A stretch of DNA of 64,000 nucleotides from Krasilnikovia cinnamomea (GCF_004217545.1 NZ_SHKY01000001.1:5704001-5768000), one strand, 5' to 3'. Shown: positions 44,090 through 53,398, counted from the first letter of the stretch. Notes: a model not told the origin generated them from the letters alone. Numbers and translations: made by a program.

Positions 44090-45460
44090 TTACCCTCGGA
44101 CACCGATGCCGGTCCCGCCCGGCAGGGTGCGACACGCCGGACTTCCGCAGCCCGTCGTCCCCACCTCGACGGCGCCCAGGCCGGCGTCCGGCTCGGCCGC
44201 CATCGCGTCCAGCAGCCCGACCAGCCGGTCCGCGAGGCTGGCGGCGGTGGCCCGATCGAAGACGTCGGTGGCGTACCGCAGCCGGCCGGCGGGACCGGCG
44301 CCGACGTCGGCGGGGGTGAGCACCACGGTGAGGTCGCAGTCCGTGACCTCCGGGTCGAGCCGCTGTGCCCGCACCTCCAGGTTGGGCAGGCTCAGCCGGA
44401 CGGGCGCCTCGGCGGTCACCACCATCACCTGCACCGGCGGCGGTGAGTGCGGCAGCCGACCCGCGCCCAGCCGGTCGACCAGCCGGTCGAGCGGCGCATG
44501 ACGGTGCGCGTGGGCGGCGAGCTCCGTGGCCCGTACCCGGGTCAGCAGGTCGTGGAAGCTCGGGTCGCCCGACGTGTCCACGCGCAGCAGCACCGTGGTC
44601 GCCGGCGCGGCGAAGGGCCGCGCGGGGGCAGGGTCCGACACGGTGGTGCCGATCGGGATGTCGGTGCCCGCGCCGAGCCGGGTGAGCAGCGCGGCGAGGG
44701 CCGCATGCCCGATCGTGGCGGGCCGGGCCCGACCCGTCCGGACCAGCTCGGCCAGGCGCTCGCGGGCCACCGGACACAGGTCCAGCGGCACCGATTCGCC
44801 CCGATTGCTGGCGACCGGCGGGTGGGCCCGGTCGTACGGAAGGGGCAGCCCGACCGGCAGCGCGGCCAGCTCCTCGCGCCAATACCGGAGCCCGTCGGTC
44901 TCCTCCGTGCCGCCGCCGCGCCGGGGCGGGGCGGCGACGACCGGCCACACCGGGGCGGCGCCGTCGCGCCGGGCCGCGTAGGCGGTGCCGAGCTCACCGA
45001 CCAACGCGGTCAGGCCGGCGCCGTCCCAGACGATGCGGTGTGCCACCAGCAGCAGCGCCCACCGGTCCGGTGACGCCGCTCGGGGCCCGTCTGCGCTGAT
45101 CCTCGGCGGGTCGATCCGGAACAGGACCGCCCGGACCGGCGCCGCGGCGGTCAGGTCGAACGGCCGGCGGCCGGCGGCGTCCAACGCGGCCGCCAACTCC
45201 CGCTCGGCGCAGTCCACCAGCGTCACCACCGGCGCGTCTTCCGGCGCCATGACATCCCGGTACGGGTGACCACCGACGGCCGGGTACCGGCTGCGCAGCA
45301 CGTCGTAGCGGGACGTGACGTCGCCGAACGCCCGGCAGAGGGCGGCTTCGTCGAGGTCGCCGTGCAGCCGCAGCAGCACGGCCACGTGCGACGCCCGGGT
45401 GGGACCCGCCAGCTGGTCCTGATACCAGATGCGCTGCTGAGCGCGGGTCAGGTTGGTCAC
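44090..45460 (-). CDS. Free-standing NRPS condensation domain
   Basis: GTG 45460 with AGGAGG at 45466-45471 (5-base spacing) gives the normal C-domain beginning (LTRAQQRIWYQDQ); the frame is open further upstream but without family-like sequence. The product has 456 residues, one condensation domain and nothing else. The HHxxxDG core reads AHRIVWDG: the second, catalytic His is kept and the first is Ala. LTRLGAGTDIPIGT is close to the C domains of the - strand NRPS at the right edge, so it probably belongs to that assembly line, acting in trans to acylate or join chains. It lies 37 bases after the regulator gene and is probably co-transcribed with it. Confidence 0.88.
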   Translation of the reverse strand: MTNLTRAQQRIWYQDQLAGPTRASHVAVLLRLHGDLDEAALCRAFGDVTSRYDVLRSRYPAVGGHPYRDVMAPEDAPVVTLVDCAERELAAALDAAGRRPFDLTAAAPVRAVLFRIDPPRISADGPRAASPDRWALLLVAHRIVWDGAGLTALVGELGTAYAARRDGAAPVWPVVAAPPRRGGGTEETDGLRYWREELAALPVGLPLPYDRAHPPVASNRGESVPLDLCPVARERLAELVRTGRARPATIGHAALAALLTRLGAGTDIPIGTTVSDPAPARPFAAPATTVLLRVDTSGDPSFHDLLTRVRATELAAHAHRHAPLDRLVDRLGAGRLPHSPPPVQVMVVTAEAPVRLSLPNLEVRAQRLDPEVTDCDLTVVLTPADVGAGPAGRLRYATDVFDRATAASLADRLVGLLDAMAAEPDAGLGAVEVGTTGCGSPACRTLPGGTGIGVRG

Positions 45461-45497
45461 CGGTGCCTCCTGCGGCCGGTGCCGACGCGGCCGCCGG

Positions 45498-46796
45498 TCA
45501 CCGCACCAGGACCTCGCCCGAACGTCCGGAGGGGACGGCCGCGGTGCGGGCCACCTCCGGCCACCGGGGCTCGGCGTGCATCTTCCGGACGAGGTTGAGG
45601 ACGGAGAAGTAGCCGGCCGCCCGTTCGGCACGCTGACGGACCAGGCCCTGCACCATCAGCGCATGCACCGCCCCGGCCAGCTCGGCCACGTGGCTGCCGG
45701 TCAGCCGTGCCGCCTCCGGGATGGACCAGCTGCCGCGCAGGCCGGCGAGGCGGGTGAGCTGCGGCTGAAGCGCCGGCTCGACGGCGTCCAGGCTGCGCCG
45801 CAGGGAGTCACGCAGGCCGGCGTCGACCCCGGCGCCGGACGCCGGGAGGGCGGACAGGGCGAATGGGTTCCGGGTGACGGCGTCGAGTAGCTGCTCCGGT
45901 GGGTGCACGAGGCTCCAGCTCGCGACGAGCGCCAGGGCGCGGGGGATGCCGTCGAGCGAGCGGCACAGGCCCGCGACGACCGCCGCGTTGTCGGCGTGTA
46001 GCCGGAAACCCGGCCGGTAGCGGCGCAGCTGCAGGGTGAGCAGCCGCACCGAGCCGACCCGGGCGAGGGCGGCCGGGTCGGCCTCGGCCTCCGGCGCCGG
46101 CACCTCCAGCGGTGCCAGCGGAAAGACCTGTTCGGCGGGGATGCCGCCCGGCGCGAGTGCCGTGGTCACCGCCCGCAGCCGCGGGCAGTGCTGCAGCAGC
46201 TCCAGCACCGCGCCGGGCGGCCCGGCGGTGGCCTGGCCGTCGACCACCACCAACGCGTGCCGGTCACCGACGAGCTCGGCCAGGGCGGCGACGGTTGCGG
46301 CCGAGAAGGTGGCGGTCTCGGCCGCCGACAGCCACAGCACCTGCCAGCCGGCCTCCTCCCGGACCACCCTCGCCACCTCGATCAGCAGCCGGGTCTTGCC
46401 GACCCCGGTCACACCGACCACCGCGGCCAGCCGTTGACCGTCCACTGTGAGCAGTTCCGTCAGCGCCGATACCTCGGCGTCGCGTCCGATGATCGGGGTG
46501 ACCGGCACCGGCGGGTGCAGTCGGGTCGCGTCGACCCGGTCCGCGGCCGTCGGCTCGGGCCCGCCCCGCCCGGCCAGCTCGAAGTCGGCGCGGTGCGGCC
46601 CGTCCAGGCGCAGCACGTCGGCCAGCAGCCGGACCGTGTCGGGACGCGGCCGCTGCGCCCGACCGCGCTCGAGGTCACGGATCGCTCGGACGCTGAGCGT
46701 CGAGAAGTCCGCCAGCTGCTGCTGCGTCAGCCGTACCCGGATGCGGTGGCGCCGTAGCAGTGTGCCGAAGTCTCCCACGGCGTGTTGGGTGTACAT
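45498..46796 (-). CDS. XRE-type HTH regulator with NB-ARC-like ATPase domain
   Basis: The product has 432 residues from ATG 46796, with GGGAGGG close upstream. Residues about 8-70 form an XRE helix-turn-helix (LRRHRIRVRLTQQQLADFS, then SVRAIRDLERGR), typical of BldD/SARP-adjacent actinobacterial regulators. From about residue 100 an AAA/NB-ARC-like NTPase follows: IIGRDAEV, Walker A GVTGVGKTRL, Walker B ALVVVDG, and a GIPRALAL motif. No TPR array follows. It is divergent from the LanM gene across a 300-base region with a strong palindrome and upstream of the free-standing C domain, so a cluster-2 regulatory role is likely. Confidence 0.87.
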   Translation of the reverse strand: MYTQHAVGDFGTLLRRHRIRVRLTQQQLADFSTLSVRAIRDLERGRAQRPRPDTVRLLADVLRLDGPHRADFELAGRGGPEPTAADRVDATRLHPPVPVTPIIGRDAEVSALTELLTVDGQRLAAVVGVTGVGKTRLLIEVARVVREEAGWQVLWLSAAETATFSAATVAALAELVGDRHALVVVDGQATAGPPGAVLELLQHCPRLRAVTTALAPGGIPAEQVFPLAPLEVPAPEAEADPAALARVGSVRLLTLQLRRYRPGFRLHADNAAVVAGLCRSLDGIPRALALVASWSLVHPPEQLLDAVTRNPFALSALPASGAGVDAGLRDSLRRSLDAVEPALQPQLTRLAGLRGSWSIPEAARLTGSHVAELAGAVHALMVQGLVRQRAERAAGYFSVLNLVRKMHAEPRWPEVARTAAVPSGRSGEVLVR

Positions 46797-47096
46797 ACCG
46801 CCCTCCCTGGTTGGCGCCCGCTGAGCTCACGACCGGGGTGTCGCCCCGGGTCGCCGCCGACGGTGCCACCCGCGCCGCCCACCGGACAGGGGATCGCCCT
46901 CCCCATATTCGGGGCCGGCCGCCGGCCCCGACCCGCCGCGGGCGCTTCGCGCCCGTTCCGCCGCGCCGCGGCGCGGCGGAACGCGCCGCCGCCCGGGCGG
47001 TTGACGCGCGGCTGACCTGCGATGTTGCGATGACGCTCCGAATCTGGGCAATGACTACCCATGTGGGTACGGGCGGGGGGATGCGAACCTAGGGTC
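46797..47096. promoter_or_regulatory. Divergent intergenic region between regulator and LanM
   Basis: This 300-base region separates two divergently transcribed genes and must hold both promoters. It contains two adjacent perfect hairpins (46940-46982). I could not assign promoter boxes with confidence, and no reading frame in it resembles a lanthipeptide precursor. Confidence 0.6.
46940..46982. repeat. Two adjacent perfect hairpins, including a 28-bp palindrome
   Basis: 46940-46954 is GGGCGC-TTC-GCGCCC. It is followed without gap by a perfect 28-bp palindrome at 46955-46982 with half-site GTTCCGCCGCGCCG. The palindrome lies about 115 bases before the LanM start and about 160 before the regulator start. 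It could be an operator for a dimeric regulator or a structured leader on either transcript. Confidence 0.75.
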
Positions 47097-49985
47097 GTGA
47101 TCAACACCGCCGACCTTCCGCCGCGGTGGTGGGCGGCCGGCCGCAACGGAGCCGACCGGCTCGCCACCAGCGGACGCCCGGACTGGGCTCACCTCGTCGA
47201 GCGGGCCGTCGCGGGCGCGCCCACCCGGGCCGTGGCCGGCCGGGCAGACGACGACTGGCGGGAGGCGTTCGCCGGCGCGTTGCGACCGCTCGTGGACGTG
47301 GCCCGCGACCGCGTCGAGCGGCGCGTCGCCGCCACCGCCGACGTCGACCTGGCCGCGGTGTGCGCGCGGTGGGCCGCCGGGCAGGGGCGGCGCCTGGCGA
47401 CGTTGGCCGCCCGGACGCTGGTGCTGGAACTGCACGAGGCCCGCCAGGGCGGCCGGCTGGCGGGCGCCACGGGGCCGGAACGGTTCGCCGCGTTCGCCGC
47501 CGCTCTCGGGACCCGGTTTGGTCTCGCCGGCCTGTTCGGACGGTACCCCGTCCTGGCCCGGCTGCTGGGACAGCAGGTCCTCGACGCGGCCGACGCCCTG
47601 GCCGAGACGATCGAGCGGTACGCGGCCGACCGGTCGGCGATACGGCGGCTGCGGGGCGACGCGGACCCCGGCCCGCTGACCGAGGTCCAGCCCTGCGGCG
47701 ACCCCCACGCCGGTGGGCGTACGGTCGCGCTGCTGCGGTTCGCCGGCGGCGCCACGGTGGTCTACAAGCCGCGACCGCTCACCCTGCACCGCCGGTTCAA
47801 CGACCTGGTCGGCTGGCTCAACAACCGGGTCACCGGGTTGGACCTGGCCACGGTGGCGACGGTGACCCGACCCGGATACGGCTGGCAGGAGTACGTCCGC
47901 GCGCGGCCGTGCGCCGACGCCGCCGAGGTCGGACTCTTCTACCGCCGGCAGGGCGCGCTGCTGGCCCTGCTGTACGCGCTGGACGGCACGGACATGCACT
48001 GCGAGAACGTCCTGGCGTGCGGTGCCCAGCCGCTGCTGGTGGACGTCGAGACCCTGTTCCATCCGGACCTGTTGCCGCCCTCCGGGGCCGGCCCCGATCC
48101 GGCCGCTCGCGCCCTGACCCGTTCGGTACGGCGTACCGGGCTGCTGCCCACCGGGCTGCCGGGCGAGCACGGCGCGGTCGACCGGTCCGGGCTCGGCGGC
48201 GAGCGGTACCCGGCCGAGGTGGTGACGTGGGCCGATCCGGGAACCGACCGGATGCGCCTGGTCCGCCGCGTCGCCCCGGTCGCCGCCGCGGACAACCGTC
48301 CCCGGCTGGGGGAGCGGGCCCAGGATCCGGGCGCGCACCATGAGGACCTGCTGGCCGGCTTCCGGGCCGCGTACGACGCGATCGCGGCGCACGGCGACGA
48401 GCTGGTGGACCGCCTGTCCGGGTGCGCCGCGGCACCGATGCGCGTGGTGGCCCGGCCGAGCGAGGTCTACGCCCGGCTGTTGGACGAGTCGACACATCCC
48501 GACGTGCTGCGTGACGCGCGCGACCGGGACCGCGCGTTCGCGCTGCTGTGGGACGACTCCGCGGAGGACCCGGAGCGCGAGCGGCTGGTTCCCGCCGAAC
48601 TGGACGACCTGTGGCGTGGCGACGTCCCGCTGTTCACCGGCCGGGCGGACAGCCGGGATCTGTGGACGGCGGACGGTCGCCGGCTGCCCGCGGCGCTGCC
48701 GGTCACGGGGTTGTCGGCGGCCGTCGGCAAGATCCGGGCGATGGGGCCGCGGGACCGGCGCGAGCAGGAGTGGGTGATCGCGGCGTCGCTGGCCACCCGT
48801 ACCGGAACGGTCCGGCACGACAGCCTGTCGCACGCCCCGGCGCGGCCGCCGTCGGCCTGGTCGGCTGCGGCCGGCCGGGGCGGGGACGACGACGGCCGGT
48901 CGCCGGGCCGGTTGCTGGCGGCCGCCGAACGCATCGCCGCCGAGCTGGCCGACAGCGCGCACCGTGACGGGCAGCGGGCGAACTGGGCCGGGCTGGTGCG
49001 CCTGGACAACCGGCACTGGGCGCTCGCCCCGTTGAGCGCCGGGCTCGGCGAGGGGTATCCGGGGATCGCGCTGTTTCTGGCCGAGCTGTCGGCGCTCACC
49101 GGTGAGCGGCGCTACGACGAGCTGGTCCGGGCCGCGCTGCACCCGGTACCGCGCCTGCTCCACCGGCTGGCGGGCGACCAGGACCTGATCGACGCGGTCG
49201 GCTGCGGATTCTTCGAGGGTCTCGGCGGTATCGCGTACGTGCTGGCCCGTACCGCCACCCTGCTGCGCGACGCCGAGCTGGGGCGGTGGTGCGCGGCCGC
49301 CGTCGAGCTGACCGCCGACGTACGCACCGACGACGGCGACGACGAACGGGCCGGTCTCGCGGCCGGTCTCGCGGGCGGGCTGGTGGCGATGCGCGCCGTG
49401 CACGCGCAGACCGGTCTGCCGTCGGCCGGCCGGCTGGCCGACGCGTTCGCGGCCCGTCTGCCCGAGCTGCCGGCGCCGCCGGGTGCCGGGCTGCCCTGGG
49501 GCGCCGTCGGCGTCGCCTGGGCGCTGCGCGGCCACGCCGCCGTGGACCGGCTTGCCACTCACGCCGTCCCGCCCGCCCCGGCCGTCGGTCGTGCGGCCGC
49601 TGCGGGGACCGACGGACCGGTCAGCGTCGGCTGGTGTGGCGCGCTCGCCGGTGCCGCACTGACCGACATGGACGGTGCGGCGGCTCACCGGTACGTCGCG
49701 GCCGTCGCCGGTGCCGCGGTGTCGCCCGACCTGAGCCTGTGCCACGGCGAGCTCGGTGTGGTGGAGGTGCTCACCGCACTGGACGGGGCCGGGCTCCCGG
49801 GCGCCCGGGCGGCGCGGGAGCGCCGCACCGACGCCGTTCTCACGGCGCTGGAGCGTGGACGGGCCGGATGCGGCACTCCTGGCGGGGTGCCCTCTCCGGG
49901 CCTGTTCACCGGACTTGCCGGGCTCGGCTACGGTCTGCTGCGAATCGGATACGGCGAGCGGGTCCCGTCGGTATTGCTGCGGTGA
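47097..49985 (+). CDS. Class II lanthipeptide synthetase (LanM)
   Basis: The product has 962 residues from GTG 47097; ATG 47061 is an alternative and neither has a strong ribosome site. The N-terminal dehydratase domain shows the LanM phosphotransfer motifs: VVYKPRPL near residue 222, DGTDMHCEN near 300 and LLVDVETLFHP near 318. The C-terminal LanC-like cyclase domain has GLGGIAYVLA and all three zinc ligands: Cys847 in GWCGA, Cys882 and His883 in LCHGE. Both halves therefore look competent. LanM enzymes dehydrate Ser/Thr of a precursor and add Cys thiols. A small peptide gene follows 62 bases downstream. An LanM inside an NRPS cluster is unusual; it may be a separate small RiPP locus. Confidence 0.93.
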   Translation: MINTADLPPRWWAAGRNGADRLATSGRPDWAHLVERAVAGAPTRAVAGRADDDWREAFAGALRPLVDVARDRVERRVAATADVDLAAVCARWAAGQGRRLATLAARTLVLELHEARQGGRLAGATGPERFAAFAAALGTRFGLAGLFGRYPVLARLLGQQVLDAADALAETIERYAADRSAIRRLRGDADPGPLTEVQPCGDPHAGGRTVALLRFAGGATVVYKPRPLTLHRRFNDLVGWLNNRVTGLDLATVATVTRPGYGWQEYVRARPCADAAEVGLFYRRQGALLALLYALDGTDMHCENVLACGAQPLLVDVETLFHPDLLPPSGAGPDPAARALTRSVRRTGLLPTGLPGEHGAVDRSGLGGERYPAEVVTWADPGTDRMRLVRRVAPVAAADNRPRLGERAQDPGAHHEDLLAGFRAAYDAIAAHGDELVDRLSGCAAAPMRVVARPSEVYARLLDESTHPDVLRDARDRDRAFALLWDDSAEDPERERLVPAELDDLWRGDVPLFTGRADSRDLWTADGRRLPAALPVTGLSAAVGKIRAMGPRDRREQEWVIAASLATRTGTVRHDSLSHAPARPPSAWSAAAGRGGDDDGRSPGRLLAAAERIAAELADSAHRDGQRANWAGLVRLDNRHWALAPLSAGLGEGYPGIALFLAELSALTGERRYDELVRAALHPVPRLLHRLAGDQDLIDAVGCGFFEGLGGIAYVLARTATLLRDAELGRWCAAAVELTADVRTDDGDDERAGLAAGLAGGLVAMRAVHAQTGLPSAGRLADAFAARLPELPAPPGAGLPWGAVGVAWALRGHAAVDRLATHAVPPAPAVGRAAAAGTDGPVSVGWCGALAGAALTDMDGAAAHRYVAAVAGAAVSPDLSLCHGELGVVEVLTALDGAGLPGARAARERRTDAVLTALERGRAGCGTPGGVPSPGLFTGLAGLGYGLLRIGYGERVPSVLLR

Positions 49986-50047
49986 CCCCAGTTACGTCCG
50001 AAGCTTATCCGTTTTTGTCGATGTTCAAGAAAGGGAGCACACGAATA

Positions 50048-50293
50048 ATGTGTGACAGCACCGTTCCGATGTCCCCCGGTTCAGTCGCCGGGGCGACCGA
50101 CTTCTCCGACGCCGGCACCGCCGCCGCGCCGGCGACCGGGCATCCGGCCGGCGAGATGGTGCTGGGCCGGCGCGGCCGGGTCGGCGCGCGATCCCGCGCG
50201 CTCGCCGGATTCGGCCTGGCCGTGGGCCTGTCCACGGTGCTCGCCGTCAACGCCGGCGACACGACGGTCTCGGTACCGCCGCTGCCGTTCTGA
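50048..50293 (+). CDS. Small peptide, candidate LanM substrate (no C-terminal Cys)
   Basis: The product has 81 residues from ATG 50048, with AAGGGAG at 50030-50036. It starts MCDSTVPMSPGSVAGATDF, has an Ala/Gly-rich middle and a basic stretch (GRRGRVGARSR). It ends in a hydrophobic segment (LAGFGLAVGLSTVLAVNAG) plus DTTVSVPPLPF. Position directly after LanM, and a hairpin right behind it, suggest a bicistronic RiPP unit. The only Cys is residue 2, so ordinary lanthionine rings cannot form in the C-terminal part. Ser/Thr there could still be dehydrated. Alternatives are a membrane-anchored small protein or an unrelated hypothetical. No familiar leader motif (GG or GA cleavage, ELxxBx) is evident. 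Confidence 0.55.
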   Translation: MCDSTVPMSPGSVAGATDFSDAGTAAAPATGHPAGEMVLGRRGRVGARSRALAGFGLAVGLSTVLAVNAGDTTVSVPPLPF

Positions 50294-50299
50294 GCGTTG

Positions 50300-50335
50300 A
50301 CGGGCGGCGCGCCGGGCCCGGCCCGGCGCCCGCCC
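50300..50335 (+). terminator. GC-rich hairpin after the LanM/peptide pair
   Basis: The arms (CGGGCGGCGCGCCGGG and CCCGGCGCCCGCCCG) are near-complementary with one bulge. The hairpin begins 7 bases after the peptide stop. There is no T-tract, as is common for GC-rich actinomycete terminators. Confidence 0.5.
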
Positions 50336-50464
50336 GCGGCGCCGCGGTCTTCGTCAGGAACCGGCACATCCCGGTCGGCCGGGTCGTGACAGATCGCAGG
50401 TCCGACGAGTCGGGGAGGGGTGGCGTAATCTCGCGACTAGCGGTCGGTAACTAGGCTCCTCGAT

Positions 50465-53398
50465 ATGCAAACCCGAGCGCCGTTCATTATCGGCCGCAAT
50501 GCGCAACTCGACACCATCGAGCGGGCGTTGACCGAAGCCAGGACGGGCACCGGGAGCGCGGTCTTCCTCGTCGGCGAGCCCGGCATCGGCAAGTCACGTC
50601 TGGCGCTGGCAGCGGCCGAGCGGGCCGCCGCGGCCGGCATGCACGTGCTGCGCGGCCGGGGCAGCACGGTCGGGCCCACGGTGCCGTTCCGGCCACTGAC
50701 CGAGGCCCTGCTCTCCCAATTTCGCGGGCGACCGCTGCCGCAGGACCGGGAGCTGGCCCCGTACCGTCCGGTGCTCGGCCGGCTCATGCCCGAGTGGGGC
50801 CATCCCGGCGGCCAGTACGGCGACTCGCTGATCGTGCTGGCCGAAGCGGTGCTCCGGCTGCTGGCCGCGCTCGGCCGCGACGCCGGCTGCCTGCTGGTGC
50901 TGGAGGACCTCCAGGACGCCGACGCCGAGACCCTCGCGGTCGTGGAGTACCTCGTCGACAATGCGGCCGGTCAGCCGATCGTGCTGCTGGCCGCGGTCAG
51001 CGCGGAGCCGTCCGAGGCCCGCGACCTGGCCCACTCGGCGACCCGACGGCACACCGGGCGGGTGCTGGAGCTGCCCCCGCTGGACCGCGACGAGGTGCAC
51101 CGGCTGGTCGCCGCCGCCCTGGACACCGAACGCGACGGTGTACCGGACCCGGTCGCCCGGCAGTTGTGGGAGCACAGCGCCGGCAATCCGTTCATCGTCG
51201 AGGAACTGCTGCATGCCATGGTGGACAACGGCGTGCTGGTCGGCGGCGCGACCCGCTGGCGCGTCGCCGGGGAGCTGCGCACCGACGTGCCGGCCACGCT
51301 CGTACGCGGCGTCGCGCACCGCATCGACCGGCTGGGACCCTCCGGCCGGACGCTGCTGTCGGCCGCCGCGACACTGGGCTACCGGTTCCCGCTCTCGGTG
51401 GTGCACCGGATGCTCGGCACGGCCGAGGAGGCCACCCACGCCCGGGTGCAGGCCGCGATCGAGGCGCAGCTCGTGGTGCCCGACGAGCCGGCACCGGACT
51501 GGTTCGCGTTCCGCCATCCCACCACCGCCCGGGCGTTACTCGCCCAGCTCACCCCGATGGACCGCGCTCAGCTGTCCCGCCGCGCCGCCGACGTCATCGA
51601 ATCGCTGCATCCCGGGCTGCCCGGTCCCTGGTGCCCGATGGTCGCGGCACTGCGGCAGGCCGCCGGCGACCCGGCCGAGGCCGCCCGCCGGTACACCCAG
51701 GCCGGCCGGCGAGCCCTGGACGACGGCGCCGCCGGCTCGGCGGTGACCCTGTTGGAACGGGCGCGGGAGCTGGCCGCCGACGGCGGCGACCCCAGCGCCC
51801 GCGCCGACACCCTCGAGGCGCTGCTGCCCGCGCTGGCCGAGAGCGGCGCCTTCGAGCGCGCGTTGCAGCTGGGCGAGGCGCCGGACGAGCTCGGCTGGGC
51901 CGGCTTGGACGCACACCGCCGCGCTGCCCTGCACACCCGCCTCGCCAAGGTCGCCCATCTGGCCGGGCGGTGGCCGGACGGGATCGCCCAGATCAGCAAG
52001 GCACGGTTGCTGCTCGGCGACGAAGGGACCGACGAGGACACCGCGCCGGTCGACACCGTCGCGGCGTTCCTGGCCCTGGACTCGCCCAGCCCCGGCCGGA
52101 TCGAGATCGCGGCCGACCTGGCGCGGCGGGCGGTGGTCGCGGCGGAACGGGTGCCGCTGCCGCAGGTGGCGTGCCAGGCGTGGGAGCTGCTCGGGACGCT
52201 GGCCCGGGGCCGCGACCTGGCGGAGTCCGACCTCTGCTTCGAGCGCGCCATCCGGCTGGCCGAACAGCACCGCCTGCCCATTTCGCGGATCTACGCCTTG
52301 GTCCGGCTGGGCGGCAACCGCTGCCTGGCCGACGGCGACACGAGCGGGCTGCGGCGCGCCGGCCAGGAGGCGCTGCGGGTCGGCGCGATCACCGCGGGGC
52401 TGACCGTGGACGCCATCCTCGCCATGCAGTCGGTACTCACCGGCGAGTTCGAGTCCGCCGGCCGGCAACTGGCCGAGGTGGAGCGGTCCACCAGCCGGCT
52501 GCAGCTGCTGTCCATCCTGCGGTACGTGCTGGTCGTCCGCGCCACCCTGGCCGCGCACCGGGCCGACCGGGCGGAGATGGCGCAGGCGCTGGACGAGTTC
52601 AAACGCTGGGACGGCGAGCATTCGCCGGAACTGCCGCTCGCGGTGGGCCTGGCCCGGGTGTTCTGTGCGCTGCTGGAGGAGGACACCCACCAGCTCGACC
52701 GGGAGCTGGCCACCGCGGCCGAGATCGACCGGGAGAATCCGTCGGCGTTCCATCTGTCCGGCCGGCACGGCCTGTACCTGCTGCTCGACGTTCTGGCTGG
52801 CCGGGCCGGCTGGCCGGAGCTGAACGAGGTCGCCGGGGTGGCGGCGGGCCAGATGCGGTGGAACCGGCACTTCGTCGAACTGGCGCGCGCCGTGCTGCTG
52901 GGCCGCGACGGCAACGTCCCGGCAGCCGACGCCGCGGCGGCCGCGGCCCAGGTGGCGGCCGAGCCGTTCCCGACCGCCCGGCATCTCGGACTGCGGCTGG
53001 TCGCCGAGGAGGCGAACCGGTGCGGCTGGGGCGACGCGGAGGGCTGGTTGCGCCGCGCCGAGGAACACTTCCACCGCGCCGGAGTGCCCGCCGTGGCGAG
53101 CGCCTGCCGGGGCCTGCTGCGGCAGATCGGCGCGTCCGTCCAGCAGCGCCGCGCCGGCGCCGACCGGGTGCCGGCCGCGCTGCGGGCCCTGAGCGTGACC
53201 GTGCGTGAGTACGAGGTGTTCGAGCTGTTGGCCGAGCGGCTCAACAACCGGGCGATCGGCACCCGGCTGCACATCTCGCCGCGCACGGTGGAGAAGCACG
53301 TGGCGAGCCTCATCATCAAGACGGACCGGCCGGGCCGGGCGGCGCTCGTCGAGTACGCCGCCGCCCAGCGCCGGCACCGCCGGTCGCCGGCCGACTGA
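50465..53398 (+). CDS. LAL-family LuxR-type transcriptional regulator
   Basis: The product has 977 residues. The N-terminal ATPase has Walker A VGEPGIGKSRL near residue 37 and Walker B LLVLEDLQDAD. A long helical middle of TPR character follows. The C-terminus is a LuxR helix-turn-helix (SVTVREYEVFELLAERLNN, then HISPRTVEKHVASL). Size and layout match the large ATP-binding LuxR (LAL) regulators that act as pathway-specific activators in actinomycete clusters. It is transcribed alone, between the LanM unit and the convergent metabolic operon, and probably activates cluster 2. No signal or operator can be read here. Confidence 0.92.
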   Translation: MQTRAPFIIGRNAQLDTIERALTEARTGTGSAVFLVGEPGIGKSRLALAAAERAAAAGMHVLRGRGSTVGPTVPFRPLTEALLSQFRGRPLPQDRELAPYRPVLGRLMPEWGHPGGQYGDSLIVLAEAVLRLLAALGRDAGCLLVLEDLQDADAETLAVVEYLVDNAAGQPIVLLAAVSAEPSEARDLAHSATRRHTGRVLELPPLDRDEVHRLVAAALDTERDGVPDPVARQLWEHSAGNPFIVEELLHAMVDNGVLVGGATRWRVAGELRTDVPATLVRGVAHRIDRLGPSGRTLLSAAATLGYRFPLSVVHRMLGTAEEATHARVQAAIEAQLVVPDEPAPDWFAFRHPTTARALLAQLTPMDRAQLSRRAADVIESLHPGLPGPWCPMVAALRQAAGDPAEAARRYTQAGRRALDDGAAGSAVTLLERARELAADGGDPSARADTLEALLPALAESGAFERALQLGEAPDELGWAGLDAHRRAALHTRLAKVAHLAGRWPDGIAQISKARLLLGDEGTDEDTAPVDTVAAFLALDSPSPGRIEIAADLARRAVVAAERVPLPQVACQAWELLGTLARGRDLAESDLCFERAIRLAEQHRLPISRIYALVRLGGNRCLADGDTSGLRRAGQEALRVGAITAGLTVDAILAMQSVLTGEFESAGRQLAEVERSTSRLQLLSILRYVLVVRATLAAHRADRAEMAQALDEFKRWDGEHSPELPLAVGLARVFCALLEEDTHQLDRELATAAEIDRENPSAFHLSGRHGLYLLLDVLAGRAGWPELNEVAGVAAGQMRWNRHFVELARAVLLGRDGNVPAADAAAAAAQVAAEPFPTARHLGLRLVAEEANRCGWGDAEGWLRRAEEHFHRAGVPAVASACRGLLRQIGASVQQRRAGADRVPAALRALSVTVREYEVFELLAERLNNRAIGTRLHISPRTVEKHVASLIIKTDRPGRAALVEYAAAQRRHRRSPAD

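Noticed and set aside
49286..50293. 335-residue frame covering the LanM end and the small peptide
   Set aside because: Its first two thirds overlap LanM in another frame. Only the last 81 codons follow a ribosome site and lie outside LanM.
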